Shown: positions 8,301-17,711 of the stretch, piece after piece
How the letters are laid out: every line of letters begins with the position of its first letter
Numbering within the stretch: the stretch's first letter is position 1
DNA from: CAVOEB01 sp965249645
Lineage (GTDB): Bacteria; Pseudomonadota; Alphaproteobacteria; UBA828; JAPUJA01
Length of the DNA: 64,000 bases
Assembly (NCBI GenBank): GCA_965249645.1
Contig: CBDFML010000012.1
Span: 1,240,001-1,304,000 of the forward strand
Reading direction: 5' to 3'
Notes under the pieces: model-generated
The model's input: only the letters and a program-made list of their open reading frames with translations
What the model was told of the DNA's origin: nothing
Database searches by the model: none
Program-made: the position numbers and the translations under genes

Positions 8301-10020
8301 TCATGCGGTGGGCGCGATCAGGATCGCGTCGAGGGCATCCTGCGCGCGGGCGGCATAGTGGCGGTTGGCCTCGGGCAGGTAGCGGAAGCGGCCGCTACAA
8401 CGCACGATGGCGATGGCCACGTTGGTCAGGCAGGCGAGATTGCGGGGCAGGTGACGCACATACGCCCGGCAGCGATCTTCGTCGTAGGTGAAGTCGCGCA
8501 CGTAGTGCAGCCGGTTTTCGATGTGCCAGTGGTTACGGACCAGGGCCAGAAGCTCCTCGGGCCCGGCGCGGTCTGTGCCGAGCGAGGTGAGGCTCCAGGT
8601 CACTTCGATGCTGCTCTTGCCGGTCTTGAGGATCTCGCGCTCGCGTTCGATGCGCATCGCCTGGCGGCGCCCGTGGAGGTTCGCGTAGCCGTCCCATTCG
8701 GCGCCGGAGAGGTCGACGGCGGCACAGCGGCGGCGCTCGATGCGGCCATGGCCCTTGTCGACGGTTTCGTGCCAGGGCGCGTCGCTGAAGTCGATCGCCT
8801 TGAGGTCTTCGAGGATGGTTTCCTGATTGTCCTTGATGGCGCTGATCACGTAGTCGGCGCGGCGCCCGAGCAGGCAGCGCGCCGTCTCGTGCTGGGCGTG
8901 CATCGCATCGACGGTGACAATGCGGCCTGCGAGGTCGAGGCTGCTGGAGAGCTCGCGTACGGCTGGGATTTCGTTGCTCTTGCTGTCGACCTCCACCTGC
9001 CCGAGGACCATGCCGGAGTCGTGTTCCACCGCCGCGACCATCATCCGGCGCCCGTCTTCGGTCTGCTTCGAGGCACCTCGCAGGTCCTTCCCGTCCATGG
9101 CGACAGGCGCATGTGCCGTGCTGTGCTGGCCGGCTGACCGATGGCGTTGTCCAGGGTCTCGGGCGGCAGCGCGGCGAGGATGTTGTGGAAGGTGGTGATT
9201 GCGGGCGCGGTGTAGCGCTGCTTGCTCGGGCTCCAGAACGCACCCACTGCCTCGAGCTGCTCCTGGGAGAGCAGGGCGGCGAACTGGGCGAACGCGTTCA
9301 CACCTCGGTAGCCGGCCAGACGGGCAGCGACGGCGATCGCCAGAACGGTGTTCAGCGGGTAGCGCTTGCCCCGGTCACGGCGGCACTCGGGCACCTCGCC
9401 CAGACACTCGAACAGGCTGCGCAGCCGCGGCGCCGCCATTGGCTCGGTGTGTTGCTCAGCGTTCCAGTGTGCCGGCACCTCGGTCCGGCTCAGCGCCTCG
9501 GCGGCGTCGTCCAGTTCGAACACGAAGATCTCCTTGGGCTGGCCGTGGTGGCGCCAGCGCGCCGAGCCTCCGGGCTCGCGGGCAAAGCCGCGGGTCAGCC
9601 CCAGCGAGCGCCAGTTCGACGCGCGGTAGCAGGTCCCGACAAAGCGCGAGACATCCACGAATCCGCCAGAAAGACGGGATATCCATGCACCGCCTGGAGC
9701 GACAGCCGCCGCAGGCTCAGCCCCAGCACCCGCGAGGCCAAGTTGTGCACCCGGCCAGGCGTCAGGATGACAAAGCGCGAGTTGTTGGCGATCAGATGCA
9801 GGCGCCGGAACTGCTGCTCCGCCGGCCAGCCGATCCAGCGATCGCGTGCGGCCAGCTTGAACGCGCCGGGCTGCCAGCCGATCAGTGCGAGCCAGGTCTC
9901 GCCGTGCACCGCGACATGGCGCAGGCCTTTGCCGATGACGCCGTGAAACGGTAGGTAGTGGTGCTCCGCCACCAGCCGGTCCCAGTGCCGGTGCTCCTGC
10001 GCGCCCCAGGTCGGGCGCAC
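8301..10020 (-). pseudogene. Frameshifted DruA(DUF4338)-ISAs1 fusion transposase
   Basis: Three consecutive minus-strand frames together encode one transposase. At 9655-10020 is a DUF4338/DruA-like domain (EHHYLPFHG, LAARDRWIGW). At about 9100-9655 the frame changes and continues with FVDVSRFVGTCYRASNW and then the DDE_Tnp_1-associated segment (RYPLNTVLAIAVAARLAGYRG). At 8301-9098 a second frame change leads into the ISAs1 catalytic region starting MDGKDLRGASKQ and including DAMHAQ and NHWHIENRLHYVRDF. Two frameshifts (near 9655 and 9100) inactivate it. No start with a sensible N-terminus is found upstream, and no terminal repeats could be assigned. It abuts the truncated DUF2182 gene. Confidence 0.8.
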
Positions 10021-10279
10021 CGTGACCGCGCGTCAACGGATAAATCCTGGGCCGGCAGCGTCGCCATGACCGGCACACTGCCACATCGAGAACGGAATGG
10101 CCAGCCCCGACATCGGCTCAATGCTCGGCAGGCGGACAAAAAACTAGCCCTGCATGGTCTGAAGGTTTTGGCCGACGCTGTGCTCCGCAGCCTTTCCGCT
10201 TCGCGCGGCCCGACCCGAACGCAACCCATGGCCAGCAAGTGGATGAAGCGGGACATATTTCGAGGCCTGCAACTGCGAC

Positions 10280-10546
10280 GTGGTCTGCGTTCCTACGAGC
10301 AAGCCCACGACCCCCGACGACTGTCGCGTGTTCGACGCCTGGCAGATGGAACGCATGGAGACGGGTACGCTGCCGGACATGCCAGAGATTATGTCGGGCA
10401 TGTGGATGGCCATGGCCGCGCTCTGGATCGCCGGCCTCGCTGCCCTCGTGCTGGCGGAGAAGCTACTGCCCGCGGGCGAGCGCATCGCCAAGCTCACGTG
10501 CCTGCCCCTGATCGGCGCGGGAATCTGGCTGCTGGTTGGGAGTTGA
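10280..10546 (+). pseudogene. C-terminal remnant of a DUF2182 membrane protein
   Basis: The open frame encodes 88 residues, of which the last 50 or so resemble the C-terminal helices of DUF2182 (predicted metal-binding integral membrane) proteins: MWMAMAALWIAGLAALVLAEKLLPAGERIAK and a final GIWLLVG helix, split here by description only. Full members are about 250 residues, so four or more helices are missing. The break faces the decayed ISAs1 element, which probably removed the 5' part. No function is expected. Confidence 0.55.
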
Positions 10547-10554
10547 GCCGCTGC

Positions 10555-11721
10555 CTAGCCCGCCAGCAACGCCTCGATGCGCGCCATGGCCTCGGCAATA
10601 TCGTCGAGCGAGGCAGCGTAGGAAAAGCGTAAATAGCCCTCGCCGTGCTCGCCGAAACTGGTGCCCGCGATGGTCGCAACCCCGGCCTCCTCGAGCAGGC
10701 GATGCTCGGCCTCGCGCGCGCTCATGCCGGTGCCCGTGATGTTGGGCATGGCGTAGAACGCGCCCCACGGCTCGACGCACGACACCCCGGGCAGCTTGTT
10801 CAGCGCGGCGAGGATCACCCGCCGTCGCTCATCGAACGCGACGCGCATCGCTTCGACGCTGTCCTGCGGGCCCTCAAGAGCGGCGATTCCCGCCCACTGG
10901 GCCGCTGCGTTGACGCAGGAAAAACTGTTGATCGCAAGCCGGGTCGCGCCCTCGACCCACGCCGCAGGCCAGACCCCGTAACCCAGCCGCCAGCCGGTCA
11001 TGGCGTAACTCTTGCTCCAGCCGTCGAGCAGGATCACGCGCTCGCGAATCGCCGGATAGGCCAGCAAGCTGGTGTGCGGCTCGCCGGAATAGATCAGCCG
11101 GCTGTATATCTCGTCGCTCAGGATCGTAACCTGGGGGTGCGCCTCGAGACCGGCGGCCAGGCGGTCGATCTCGGCCCGCGGCACGATGCCGCCGGTCGGG
11201 TTGCCCGGGCTGTTGACGATCAGCAGCCGGGTCGCAGGCGTAATCTGCGAGAGCACCTCGTCGGCATCGAGCGCGAAGCCGGTCTCCTCGCGCAACGGGA
11301 TCGGCACGGGCGTTGCGCCGGCAAACTCGATCGCCGAGCGGTAAATCGGAAAGCCGGGGTCGGGGTAGAGGATTTCGGCACCGGGCTCACCCACCATCAA
11401 CATGGCGAAGAACATGGTGACCTTGCCGCCCGGCACGATGAGCACGCAATCAGGGTCGACCTCGACGCCCTGGCGCGCCGCAAGATCGACCGCAACCGCC
11501 TCGCGTAAGCGGAGAATCCCGTTGGCCGGAGTATAACCGTGATGGCCGTCGCGCAACGCACGGACCGCGGCCTCGACGACATGGTCGGGCGTCGCAAAGT
11601 CGGGCTGGCCGATACCGAGGTTGATCACCGAGCGCCCGGCGGCACGCAAGGCTTCCGCGCGGGCGTGCACCGTAAAGGCGTTCTCCGTGCCGAGACGGGA
11701 CATGCGGGCGGCCAGGGTCAT
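10555..11721 (-). CDS. Pyridoxal-phosphate aminotransferase, class I/II
   Basis: A 388-residue fold-type I aminotransferase of the aspartate/aromatic group. The PLP lysine lies in DGWSKSYAMTGWRLGY; NSPGNPTGG and the DEIYSRLIY aspartate/tyrosine cofactor contacts are visible, as is a late LRFSYA arginine that would bind the substrate carboxylate. N-terminal INLGIGQPDF is typical of subgroup I-gamma. It stands alone on the minus strand between the DUF2182 remnant and the divergent glnB-like gene, so the amino acid used cannot be inferred from context. Confidence 0.85.
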   Translation of the reverse strand: MTLAARMSRLGTENAFTVHARAEALRAAGRSVINLGIGQPDFATPDHVVEAAVRALRDGHHGYTPANGILRLREAVAVDLAARQGVEVDPDCVLIVPGGKVTMFFAMLMVGEPGAEILYPDPGFPIYRSAIEFAGATPVPIPLREETGFALDADEVLSQITPATRLLIVNSPGNPTGGIVPRAEIDRLAAGLEAHPQVTILSDEIYSRLIYSGEPHTSLLAYPAIRERVILLDGWSKSYAMTGWRLGYGVWPAAWVEGATRLAINSFSCVNAAAQWAGIAALEGPQDSVEAMRVAFDERRRVILAALNKLPGVSCVEPWGAFYAMPNITGTGMSAREAEHRLLEEAGVATIAGTSFGEHGEGYLRFSYAASLDDIAEAMARIEALLAG

Positions 11722-11852
11722 CCGGGTATCTCCTCGCGCAACCGATCGGGCGAGCCCGAACTATGGCACGCGGGAGCTTTGCGACAAACCACGCGCCCCC
11801 TAGTATAGTCGGCGCGGCCGCCTCGCCAGCGGCCCCGAAAACAAGGTGCGCC

Positions 11853-12191
11853 ATGAAGAAAATCGAAGCGATTATCAAGCCCTTCAAGCTCGACGACGTG
11901 AAGGACGCCCTCCAGGACATCGGCCTGCACGGCATCACGGTCACCGAGGCCAAGGGCTTCGGCCGCCAGATGGGCCACACCGAGCTCTACCGGGGCGCCG
12001 AATACGTGGTCGACTTTCTGCCCAAGGTAAAAATCGAAATCGTGCTCGAAGACAACCTCGTCGAACGCGCCATCGAAACCATCGAGCAGGCCGCAGGCAC
12101 CGGGCGTATCGGCGACGGCAAGATATTCGTCACTCCGGTCGAGGAGGTCGTGCGCATCCGCACCGGCGAACGCGGCTCCGACGCGATCTGA
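11853..12191 (+). CDS. glnB: Nitrogen regulatory protein PII (GlnB/GlnK)
   Basis: A 112-residue PII signal protein of exact family length beginning MKKIEAIIKPFKLDDVK. Tyr51 in the T-loop (RGAEYVVDF) is the uridylylation site, and the GDGKIFV and RIRTGERG segments form the ATP/2-oxoglutarate pocket. It senses nitrogen and energy status and controls adenylyltransferase, NtrB or AmtB. Unusually it is not next to glnA or amtB; a phosphotransferase gene follows after 3 bp. GlnB and GlnK cannot be separated from sequence alone. Confidence 0.92.
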   Translation: MKKIEAIIKPFKLDDVKDALQDIGLHGITVTEAKGFGRQMGHTELYRGAEYVVDFLPKVKIEIVLEDNLVERAIETIEQAAGTGRIGDGKIFVTPVEEVVRIRTGERGSDAI

Positions 12192-12194
12192 GCC

Positions 12195-13268
12195 ATGGCG
12201 GACAGCATCGAGACCCCGGGCCCGAACTTCAGGCCGCCCGAAGGCGAAGACAAGCAGGATTGGGGGCGGCTTGCCACCCACCTGGCGGAGCACGGCTTTG
12301 CGCTCAGCCTCGACCCGGCGCCCCGCCAGTTCGTCGGCGGCATGGGCAACCTCAATTTTCTGCTCGAGATGGACGGCAAAACGGCCGTGCTGCGCCGCCC
12401 GCCCGCGGGCTCCATTCCGCCCGGCGCCAACGACATGCGCCGGGAACACCGCATCCTGAGCCGGCTGTGGCAGGCCTTTCCCCTCGCGCCGCGCAGCTAC
12501 CACTTCTGCGACGATGAAAGCGTGCTCGGCGCGCCATTCTTCATCATGGAATACCGCGAGGGGCGCTGCATCTACGAGGGCCTGCCCGGCGACCTCGCGG
12601 GCCAGGGCGGGCCGATCACCGAGATGCTCATCGGCACGCTTGCCGAACTTCACGCCGTCGACACCGACGCCATCGGGCTGGGCGATTTCGGCCGCCCCGA
12701 AGGTTTCCTCGGCCGCGCCGTGGAAGGCTGGGCAAAGCGTTGCAGCCTCTCGCTGGACGATCACCCGCCGCCAGTGGCGGACGAGATCGCGAACTGGCTA
12801 CGCGACAATCTGCCACCCGAGCAACCGGCCTCGCTGCTGCACAACGACTACAAGCTCAATAATTTTCTGGTCGACTTTGACGGCTTCGCGCCGGTCGCGC
12901 TGCTCGATTGGGACCAAGGCACCCGGGGCGATCCGCTGTTCGACTTCGGCACCCTGCTGAGCTACTGGATCGCGCCCGACGATCCCGAGGCGATGCATTT
13001 CATGGGCCAGATGCCAACCGGGAGCGATCCGTCGTTTCCCGACCGGCGGGCCGTGGTCGAGCTGTACGGCCGGCTCTCGGGACGCGGCATGTCGGATATT
13101 CTGTTCCACCGGGTGATCGGCATGTTCAAGCTGGCGGTGATCTTCCTCCAGCTCTACGCCCGCCATCGCCGGGGCGACCGCCTCGACGGACGCCTCGCCG
13201 AGCTTGAGGGCATCGGCGAGGACATCCTCGACTTCACCTGGGAAATCGCGCAAACGCGCGCTTTCTGA
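12195..13268 (+). CDS. Phosphotransferase family protein (APH/ACAD10 N-domain-like kinase)
   Basis: A 357-residue aminoglycoside-phosphotransferase-fold kinase. The glycine-rich start is GGMGNLNFLLEMDGKTAVLRRPP (described in two overlapping parts), the catalytic loop is LLHNDYKLNNFLVD with HxD replaced by H-N-D, and the metal motif is LLDWDQGTRGDP. This subgroup is often annotated next to acyl-CoA dehydrogenases and is thought to phosphorylate small hydroxylated metabolites rather than antibiotics. The 3-bp spacing after the PII gene indicates co-transcription and possible translational coupling, though no direct functional link is known. Confidence 0.8.
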   Translation: MADSIETPGPNFRPPEGEDKQDWGRLATHLAEHGFALSLDPAPRQFVGGMGNLNFLLEMDGKTAVLRRPPAGSIPPGANDMRREHRILSRLWQAFPLAPRSYHFCDDESVLGAPFFIMEYREGRCIYEGLPGDLAGQGGPITEMLIGTLAELHAVDTDAIGLGDFGRPEGFLGRAVEGWAKRCSLSLDDHPPPVADEIANWLRDNLPPEQPASLLHNDYKLNNFLVDFDGFAPVALLDWDQGTRGDPLFDFGTLLSYWIAPDDPEAMHFMGQMPTGSDPSFPDRRAVVELYGRLSGRGMSDILFHRVIGMFKLAVIFLQLYARHRRGDRLDGRLAELEGIGEDILDFTWEIAQTRAF

Positions 13269-13329
13269 GGGCCCCGCCGTTATTTCCGCGTGGCCGCCGT
13301 CTTGGCCGGAGCCTTGCGCTTCGCCGCAC

Positions 13330-13719
13330 TCACGCGTTCTTGGCGTGCCACGCCTTGACCAGCTGGTTGTAGTAATTGTTGCCCTGGGAAAACTCCACGA
13401 AGACGCACGCCTTCTTGCCTACGCACCAGGCATCGTGGCCCGGCGGCAACAGCATCATTTCCCCGGCCGAAAAATCCTCCTTCGAGCCGTCGTCCATCAC
13501 CACGCGGAGCGTTCCCTGAAGCACCATCGCCACATGGGGCAGCGCGCAGCTGTGGGTGCCGGCGTAGGCCTTGAGGTCCCTCGACCATTTCGCGCCGGGG
13601 TGAAAGGTCACGCGGGTCGCCGTGACCTTGTCGAGAACGACGGACTGCTTGGTAATCTTGCCGTGAGCTTCGCGCGGGGCGCGGCTCAGATCGGCCTTCT
13701 GCATAACGTTCAGTGCCAT
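13330..13719 (-). CDS. Cupin domain protein
   Basis: A 129-residue single-domain cupin. A conserved beta-barrel is suggested by TFHPGAKWSRDLKAYAG, HVAMVLQGTLRVVMDDG and FSAGEMMLLPPGHDAWCVG. Metal-binding residues include His in GTHSCALPHVAMV and His in PPGHDAW. The start MALNVMQKAD is chosen because GGGAGAAA precedes it by a suitable distance; an ATG five codons earlier lacks one. It is convergent with the kinase gene. The enzymatic role, if any, is unknown. Confidence 0.75.
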   Translation of the reverse strand: MALNVMQKADLSRAPREAHGKITKQSVVLDKVTATRVTFHPGAKWSRDLKAYAGTHSCALPHVAMVLQGTLRVVMDDGSKEDFSAGEMMLLPPGHDAWCVGKKACVFVEFSQGNNYYNQLVKAWHAKNA

Positions 13720-13910
13720 TGAAATTTCTCCCAATATAAATAATGCTTTATATCGTGTTTTTTAAGATTTCAATTAAGAGTTTTATAGCTTCCGCGGTGC
13801 TCGTCAAGGCTCCTCGACGCGGATCGTTTGGAGCGGAACTCATTGCCCCGCTTAGCACGACTGCTAAGGTAATCGAACGGGCCGCCCTCAATGCACAAAA
13901 GAGACTGTCC

Positions 13911-14609
13911 ATGCGACTTGAAGACTTCATTGACGAGCAGTCCATGGAGACACTCAACCGGCCCACCGGGGCGGCGGAGGGCCTGCCTGGCGCGGCCTAC
14001 GGCCAGGACTTCTACGACCTTGAACAACGCACACTGTTTCCCAAGGTCTGGGCAGCGGTCGCGGTCGGCGCGCAACTTCCCGAGACGGGCGATCTGCTGC
14101 CCGTCGAGCTCGCGGGCCATCCGCTTCTGCTGGCACGCGGGCCGGACGGCGCCATCCGCTGCTTTCACAACATTTGCCGCCACCGTGTGATGCGTCTGCC
14201 CGAGGCGCTTGCGGACCAGACGTTTCCGCTTTTGCCTCACGCCGCACGGCTGGCCACGGGCTATTTCATCGGCCACCTCCTGCCCACGATGACGTTGGTG
14301 ATCGATCCCGAAGAGGTGGCGGTCGTGCTGATCGTTCCGCTCGACGGCGAAACCACACGGCTCGACCTGTACATCCATTTTCTGGGCGACGCGGCGACGG
14401 ACGACGCCCATGCCGCCATGCGCGAGCGCCGCAAGAAGGAATGGCGGATTGTCCTCGACCGGGATTTGCCCTATGCGAGGGGCGTGCAGAAAAACGCCGC
14501 ATGGCGCGACAAAGCGGGCATCCGCACCCGTTTTTCACCCTACTGGGAACACGCGGTGCGAGATTTCCAGCACATCGTCGCCAACACCCTCCGAAACGGC
14601 ATCTCGTGA
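13911..14609 (+). pseudogene. Rieske-type oxygenase alpha-subunit gene with internal deletion
   Basis: The N-terminus looks like an aromatic-ring-hydroxylating or demethylating oxygenase: YDLEQRTLFPKVW, PVELAGHPLLLARG, then CFHNICRHRV, which supplies the first Rieske CxH pair. The second CxxH pair and the entire mononuclear-iron region are absent. The frame passes directly to a C-terminal-like segment (PTMTLVIDPEEVAVVLIVPL and onward). The product is 232 residues against about 350-420 for the family, so an in-frame internal deletion of more than 100 codons is inferred. It cannot bind a Rieske cluster and is probably inactive. The next gene overlaps its stop by four bases. Confidence 0.6.
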
Positions 14610-15031
14610 CCGAAACAGACAGCGCAACCGAAATTCTCGGGATCGGCTTCGAGCCGCCCGACCAGGTGGTCATTGCCTGGCGAGACGGCGGCGGCAACGA
14701 ACGACGCCTCGCCCTGCCCGCACAGGACGCGGCAAAGCTTGTCGCGGGCCTGATGAGCGCTGCCAAGGTCGCGCCCGAGGCGCTCCGCGAGGCGATGGGC
14801 AAAGCCGCCGGCAACGTCGAGCTGCAAACGGACGAGCCGATCCGGCCACAGGGTCTCGCGATCGGCGTAGGCAACCGGGGTGAAATCGCCCTCTCGTTCC
14901 GAACCGGCGAAAAGGGAGAATTTACCTTTCTGGTACCGCTGAGCCACGCGACCCGTCTGCGTCAGGAGCTCAAGAAAGCAGAGGAAATGGCCACCGAAGA
15001 AGCCGGCGACACCCCACCGACCCGACATTAG
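14606..15031 (+). CDS. Conserved hypothetical protein
   Basis: A 141-residue protein of unknown function, starting at a GTG that overlaps the previous stop in a GTGA junction, which suggests translational coupling to the Rieske gene. The sequence has two beta-rich segments (ILGIGFEPPDQVVIAW and GLAIGVGNRGEIALSF) around an Ala-rich helix. The C-terminus is charged and acidic. No signal peptide, membrane segment or metal motif is visible. Its partner in ancestral genomes may have been the intact oxygenase. Confidence 0.55.
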   Translation: MTETDSATEILGIGFEPPDQVVIAWRDGGGNERRLALPAQDAAKLVAGLMSAAKVAPEALREAMGKAAGNVELQTDEPIRPQGLAIGVGNRGEIALSFRTGEKGEFTFLVPLSHATRLRQELKKAEEMATEEAGDTPPTRH

Positions 15032-15913
15032 GCCGAATTCGCCACCTTCAATCCGCCGTCTTTTTTCGAAAATTCAAATTCGCCTCGGGCCACCGCGCAC
15101 GCCCATCGGGCGGTCTGGGGCATTGCCCCGAAGGGGAACAGATGCACCCCTTCGATCAACGTCTTCGGATTGGCCGCGCGGTACGCTGCGAGCGAAGCGG
15201 CAAGCGCGCCCGGCGACCAGGTGGCAGCAAGCCGCGTGAGACTGCTGCCGTGACGCGACAGACCGCGCAGAGAGTTGCCGACGCCACAGGTGCGGCCATA
15301 GGCGATCAGGCTGCGCACGCTAGTGACACCCTGCAATCCCGACCCTGACGGGCAAGCGGTTTCCGGACTCCCGAACCGCCCGCTCCCACGCGATGATCGG
15401 CTCGGCAGCAAAACAAAACTGGGTGACGAGCCGCACGGCGAGGCCACTTTGGGCCGCCCAGGCGTTCTTCGCTGCAAGCGCTGCCGCCAGCGCCTCCTCG
15501 TCGATCACGGGGCTGCCCTCGGGATGGCCCGCCACGCCGATCCGGCGGATGCCGCGGGCTTCCAGAACACCGGTTTCGAGCAATTGCATCACCGAGTCTT
15601 AGGCTCCCGCGGCGCGATTCCGATCGCCGCCGATGACGAGCAACCGCTCGACCCCCGCTTCGCCGACGAGGGCTGCGACGTAATCATCGAACGCACGCCG
15701 GTCAGCGGTGCCCCGCGCGGTCACATGGGGCACCGGCTCGAACTCTGCATTGCGCAGCACGACCGCCGTTGCGACGATTTCCGTAGCGGCGGTGCCGGGC
15801 AGGAAGGCGATATAGACCTCCGCCCCGGCGGGCAGGACGTCGCGATAATCCGCGATCCGGTCGCGCTCGCGCGGCAATACCTCGGTCGACCAGCCCCGAA
15901 GCAGCGCGCTCAC
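15028..15913 (-). pseudogene. Broken methylenetetrahydrofolate reductase-like gene
   Basis: Read on the minus strand, three pieces give one MetF-like barrel: GAEVYIAFLPGTAATEIV through ERLLVIGGDRNRAAGA, then VLEARGIRRIGVAGHPEGSP to LPVRVGIAG, then TSVRSLIAYGRTCGVGNSL to the end. An in-frame TAA (complement of 15599-15601) interrupts the first junction. About one extra base near 15327 shifts the frame at the second; without it the text reads GIAG-VTSVRSLIAYG. The first upstream candidate start is the GTG at 15913, but codons further up may belong to it. The enzyme would have linked C1-folate chemistry to methionine. Two independent lesions make it a true pseudogene. Confidence 0.75.
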
Positions 15914-16151
15914 CGCCGCCTTTCTGGATTTGGGCGAGGCATCTGGCTCGCCGCTGTCGAGGGGAGACGAAAGGAATTTTTGGTCATCAGTGGCCCGTCC
16001 GGATGATTCGCAACGCCGACTTTAGACGGTGCGGGTCCGGCAGCACATTGACAAGGATCAACCGGGCGAGTGTGGCCCACCCCGCTTGACCGCTTCGCAC
16101 CCGCCGCCCAAGATCGCCGGGCTTGCGATGGGAACCACGGGGTTTGGAACC

Positions 16152-17024
16152 ATGGCCGAGACCGCGAAACGCAAGAAGCGCACCATCACGGAAATTCGCG
16201 AGTCCAAGCGGACCAGCGAAAAGATGGTCTACATGTCTGTGCCCGACTACACCTCGGCCTGCTGGGCGGAGGCCGCGGGCGTCGATGTCGCAGTGGTCGG
16301 GGATTCGTTGGCCATGATCGCCCACGGGCACCCCAACACCATGCCCGCGACCATGGACATGATGATCCTGCACAGCCAGGCGGTGCGCCGGGGCACGCCG
16401 AACACATTTGCGCTCGGCGCCATGCCGTACCAGAGCTACAACACCGTCGAACGTGCCCTCCTCAACGCGACCCGCTTCATGCAGGAGGGCGGGACCGACG
16501 CGGTCAAGCCCCAGGGCGGCAAAACCCAGGCACATATCCTGGCCGCTATGGTCGATGCGGGCATTCCCACGGCATCGCATATCGGCCTGACACCCCACAC
16601 CGTCGCCATGTTCGGCGGCTTCAAGATTCAGGGCCGCACGGCGGACACCGCGTTCAAGATTCTCGAGGATGCGCTGGCGATCCAGGACGCCGGCTGCTTC
16701 ATGCTCGAATTCGAGGCCGTGCCCGCCAAGATCGCGCGGGTGATCTCGGAGCAGCTCGAGATCCCGACCATCGGCATTGGCGCCGGTCCCGGCACCGACG
16801 GCCAGATTCTGCTGTGCCACGACCTGCTAGGCGTGTTCACGGATTTCAAGCCCAAATTCACCAAACGCTTCGCCAACCTGACGGAGGTTGCGGTCAACGG
16901 CATTCGCACCTACGTCGACGAGGTAAAAGACGGTCGTTTCCCCGATGACGACCATTCCTACGGCGTCGACGACGCGGAGTACGAGAAGTTCGTCGCGCTC
17001 GTCGAGAAACGGCGCCAGCAGTGA
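16152..17024 (+). CDS. PanB-like (ketopantoate hydroxymethyltransferase family) protein
   Basis: A 290-residue TIM-barrel protein clearly of the PanB family: VVGDSLAMIAHGH, AVRRGTPN, SHIGLTPHTV, MFGGFKIQGR, PTIGIGAGPGTDGQIL. Of the three Mg ligands of E. coli PanB, Asp45 is kept (GDS), Asp84 aligns with Ala (LGAMPY instead of LADLPF), and Glu114 aligns with Gln (VKPQGG instead of VKIEGG). It may therefore be a paralogue with another substrate rather than the pantothenate enzyme; panC is not adjacent. The ATG at 16128 is an alternative start. A GntR gene follows after 27 bp. Confidence 0.75.
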   Translation: MAETAKRKKRTITEIRESKRTSEKMVYMSVPDYTSACWAEAAGVDVAVVGDSLAMIAHGHPNTMPATMDMMILHSQAVRRGTPNTFALGAMPYQSYNTVERALLNATRFMQEGGTDAVKPQGGKTQAHILAAMVDAGIPTASHIGLTPHTVAMFGGFKIQGRTADTAFKILEDALAIQDAGCFMLEFEAVPAKIARVISEQLEIPTIGIGAGPGTDGQILLCHDLLGVFTDFKPKFTKRFANLTEVAVNGIRTYVDEVKDGRFPDDDHSYGVDDAEYEKFVALVEKRRQQ

Positions 17025-17051
17025 GCACGACGCCCGTGCAAGGTCTCCGCC

Positions 17052-17711
17052 ATGGCTGACGCGAGCGGACCCAGCCTCACGGAGCGCGCCTACAAGGCCA
17101 TCGAGGAACGCATCGTTACGCTCCAGTTCGGCCCCGGACAGTTACTGTCCGAGCACTCCCTGGCCGAGCAGCTTAAAATCGGGCGGACTCCCATTCGCGA
17201 GGCCTTGCAGCGGCTCGCCCGGGACGGCCTCGTCGTGATTCTGCCGCGTCGGGGCATCCTGGTTTCCGAGATCAATCTGCTCACCCACCTCGAACTTCTC
17301 GAGGTCCGCCGTGAAATCGAACGGCTCATGGCTCGGGCGGCGGCAGAGCGTGCCGGTGCCGCGGAGCGCAAGGCGTTTGCCAAGATCGCGAAGGGCATGG
17401 TGGCCGCGGCAAAAAGCAACCAGGACATCGCTTTCATGCGCCTCGACCACGATCTCAACCAGTCCATCGCGAAAGCCGCGCGCAACCGGTTCGCGAGCAA
17501 GACTATGGGGCTGATGGCGGGGCTCTCGCGCCGCTTCTGGTACAGCCACTACAAGGACGTCGCGGACCTGCCGCTGTGCGCCCGGCTGCACGCCGATCTC
17601 GCCCGTTCGATCGCCGGCGGCGACGGCGACGGGGCGGCGGCTGCGTCGGACAAGCTGATCGACTATATCGAGGAGTTCGCGCGGGCGACGGTGGATTCGC
17701 GCGGGCGTTAG
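17052..17711 (+). CDS. GntR family (FCD) transcriptional regulator
   Basis: A 219-residue regulator with an N-terminal winged helix (LTERAYKAIEERIVTLQF, LAEQLKIGRTPIREALQRL, RRGILVSEI) and a C-terminal FCD helical domain (FMRLDHDLNQSIAKAA, LHADLARSIAGGD). Located 27 bp after the PanB-like gene on the same strand, it probably regulates that gene and perhaps the following small-enzyme genes. Two GATATATC palindromes upstream of nearby genes could be its sites, but this is only suggestive. Confidence 0.85.
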   Translation: MADASGPSLTERAYKAIEERIVTLQFGPGQLLSEHSLAEQLKIGRTPIREALQRLARDGLVVILPRRGILVSEINLLTHLELLEVRREIERLMARAAAERAGAAERKAFAKIAKGMVAAAKSNQDIAFMRLDHDLNQSIAKAARNRFASKTMGLMAGLSRRFWYSHYKDVADLPLCARLHADLARSIAGGDGDGAAAASDKLIDYIEEFARATVDSRGR

